DNA of 6,118 nt from Chitinophagaceae bacterium (GTDB lineage Bacteria; Bacteroidota; Bacteroidia; Chitinophagales; Chitinophagaceae): positions 1 to 6,118 of the forward strand of contig JAIEQT010000649.1 of the NCBI GenBank assembly GCA_019747455.1. Direction: 5' to 3'. A model generated the notes under the pieces. That model saw only the letters and a list, made by a program, of their open reading frames with translations. It searched no databases and was not told where the DNA came from. The translations under genes were made by a program, and so were the position numbers. How positions within the stretch are numbered: position 1 is the stretch's first letter; every line of letters begins with the position of its first letter. Shown piece by piece: positions 5,234 to 6,118 of the stretch.

Positions 5234-6118
5234 TTTAAATCAACAACTATATTTTTAAATTCATCAATCATCACGGTGCTATTGTATCCTACTACGGTTG
5301 TGCTCTCAAATTCTTCGATGATACATGGCCCTGCCATTTTTTTATTTACCGGAATACTGTATCTGTCATACACAGGTGTGTCTTCATACTTTGTTCCCCA
5401 GAAAACTTTTCTTGTTCCCTTTAATGCCTTGGTATGTTTACCTACAATGGCCTGGTTGGGAATAAGCTCAGGAGAAGGGCTGCTTACCAACACTCTCCAG
5501 GTTACAGATTCAATAGGAATATGATCGATATCTCTACCATAGCGTGAGCGATATTCTTTTTTAAAATTTGCTTCTATAACAGGAATTGATTTTGAAGATA
5601 ATTTGCTACTTGGAATAGCAACGGTTATTTCATGCCCTTGTCCGCTATAACGCATATCAGCTACAACAGTAGTAGTAGCTTTTTTAGTTGCGATTCCTGC
5701 TCGTTTAATAAAATCAAGCCCTTTTGTCTGCATATGTGCAATCATATCATTTAAGTGTTGCCAGTTCATTTGATGAAGTTGACATATATAGCTTGTGATT
5801 TCTTCGGTTGCTACAGGGCTTACTAAAAACCCTAATGCACTTAATACTCCAGCGCCGCTGGGTACGATCAATTGAGGGGCATTCATTAATCTGGCCACAT
5901 GAAAAGCGTGAACAGGACCTGCGCCACCAAAGGCGAGCATACTAAAAAAGCGAGGGTCTAATCCTTTTTCGATGATATGAACACGCGCAGCATTCGCCAT
6001 ATTTTCATTTACAATTCTGTGAATTCCCCAAGCAGCCGCCTCTACTGAAATTTTTAATGGCTCGGCAATTTTTTTCTTCATAGCAGCAATCGCTTTATCT
6101 CTATGAAGTTTCATGGTA
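5230..6118 (-). CDS. hyuA: Hydantoinase A/oxoprolinase family subunit (HyuA), C-terminal part (5' end beyond window)
   Basis: The C-terminal ~295 residues of a HyuA-family protein, which is normally about 650-700 residues. HyuA carries the ATP-using, actin/HSP70-like fold and works with HyuB. Numbering from the Met at 6114, landmarks are GLDPRFFSMLAFGGAGPVHA (51-70, the highly conserved phosphate-region motif), IVPSGAGVLSALGF (83-96), MRYSGQGHEITV (154-165), the EYRSRYG segment (about 188-194) followed by IESVTWRV, and the C-terminal GPCIIEEFESTTVVGYNS. The Met at 6114 is internal: the frame continues to the window edge and the nucleotide-binding N-terminal half is missing only because of the edge. 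The stop codon overlaps the end of heptamer array copy 2. It presumably forms an enzyme with the HyuB encoded at 2681-4246. The specific reaction (hydantoin, oxoproline, lactam or ketone carboxylation) is not determinable here. Confidence 0.95.
   Translation of the reverse strand, partial: TMKLHRDKAIAAMKKKIAEPLKISVEAAAWGIHRIVNENMANAARVHIIEKGLDPRFFSMLAFGGAGPVHAFHVARLMNAPQLIVPSGAGVLSALGFLVSPVATEEITSYICQLHQMNWQHLNDMIAHMQTKGLDFIKRAGIATKKATTTVVADMRYSGQGHEITVAIPSSKLSSKSIPVIEANFKKEYRSRYGRDIDHIPIESVTWRVLVSSPSPELIPNQAIVGKHTKALKGTRKVFWGTKYEDTPVYDRYSIPVNKKMAGPCIIEEFESTTVVGYNSTVMIDEFKNIVVDLK

Noticed and set aside
6112..6114. True start codon of hyuA at 6114
   Set aside because: HyuA proteins are about 650-700 residues and the conserved GGAGP motif normally lies well inside the protein. 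The frame is open to the window edge, so this Met is internal.

Overview
The window appears to come from a Bacteroidota chromosome, most likely a Chitinophagaceae-like lineage. This is inferred from AT-rich sequence, the absence of clear Shine-Dalgarno sites, a signal peptide ending in the Bacteroidota-style '..VFPQ', and overall protein style; no rRNA or marker gene confirms it. All genes lie on the minus strand and read as one probable transcription unit from the right edge to the left edge.

In transcription order the genes are: the C-terminal part of a HyuA-family hydantoinase/oxoprolinase subunit (5230-6118, 5' end outside the window); a secreted LolA-like protein (4440-5222, with a displaced C-terminus continuing to 4369); a complete HyuB-family subunit (2681-4246); a 396-residue class I SAM-dependent methyltransferase (1363-2553); a 139-residue protein of unknown function (857-1276); a SnoaL/NTF2-like protein (432-854); and the N-terminal 136 residues of an MFS transporter (1-408, running off the left edge). 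The set looks like a small-molecule catabolism or modification cluster: importer, ATP-dependent HyuAB enzyme, methyltransferase and a small NTF2-fold protein. The substrate cannot be read from the sequence.

The most unusual part is the intergenic DNA. The four longer spacers contain arrays of degenerate short units, mostly 7 bp, in three word families: TACGAGA-like, AATCTTC-like and a CGTCTAC-like 7/8-mer. Three of the arrays are built as inverted pairs around a loop of 14 or 21 bp that keeps the 7-bp register. Two copies of one array (4279-4363 and 5119-5203) match at 82 of 85 positions and flank, as direct repeats, the LolA-like gene that separates hyuA from hyuB. The right-hand copy is open in the reading frame of that gene and supplies its only visible start codon and about its first 34 residues.

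Near its 3' end the LolA-like gene has a T TTT TTA heptamer in the correct phase for a -1 frameshift. A -1 shift replaces a 12-residue unconvincing tail with a natural-looking 36-residue C-terminus that stops 5 bp before the other repeat copy.

No RNA genes, transposase or CRISPR array were seen, and no stretch over 300 bp lacks a gene.
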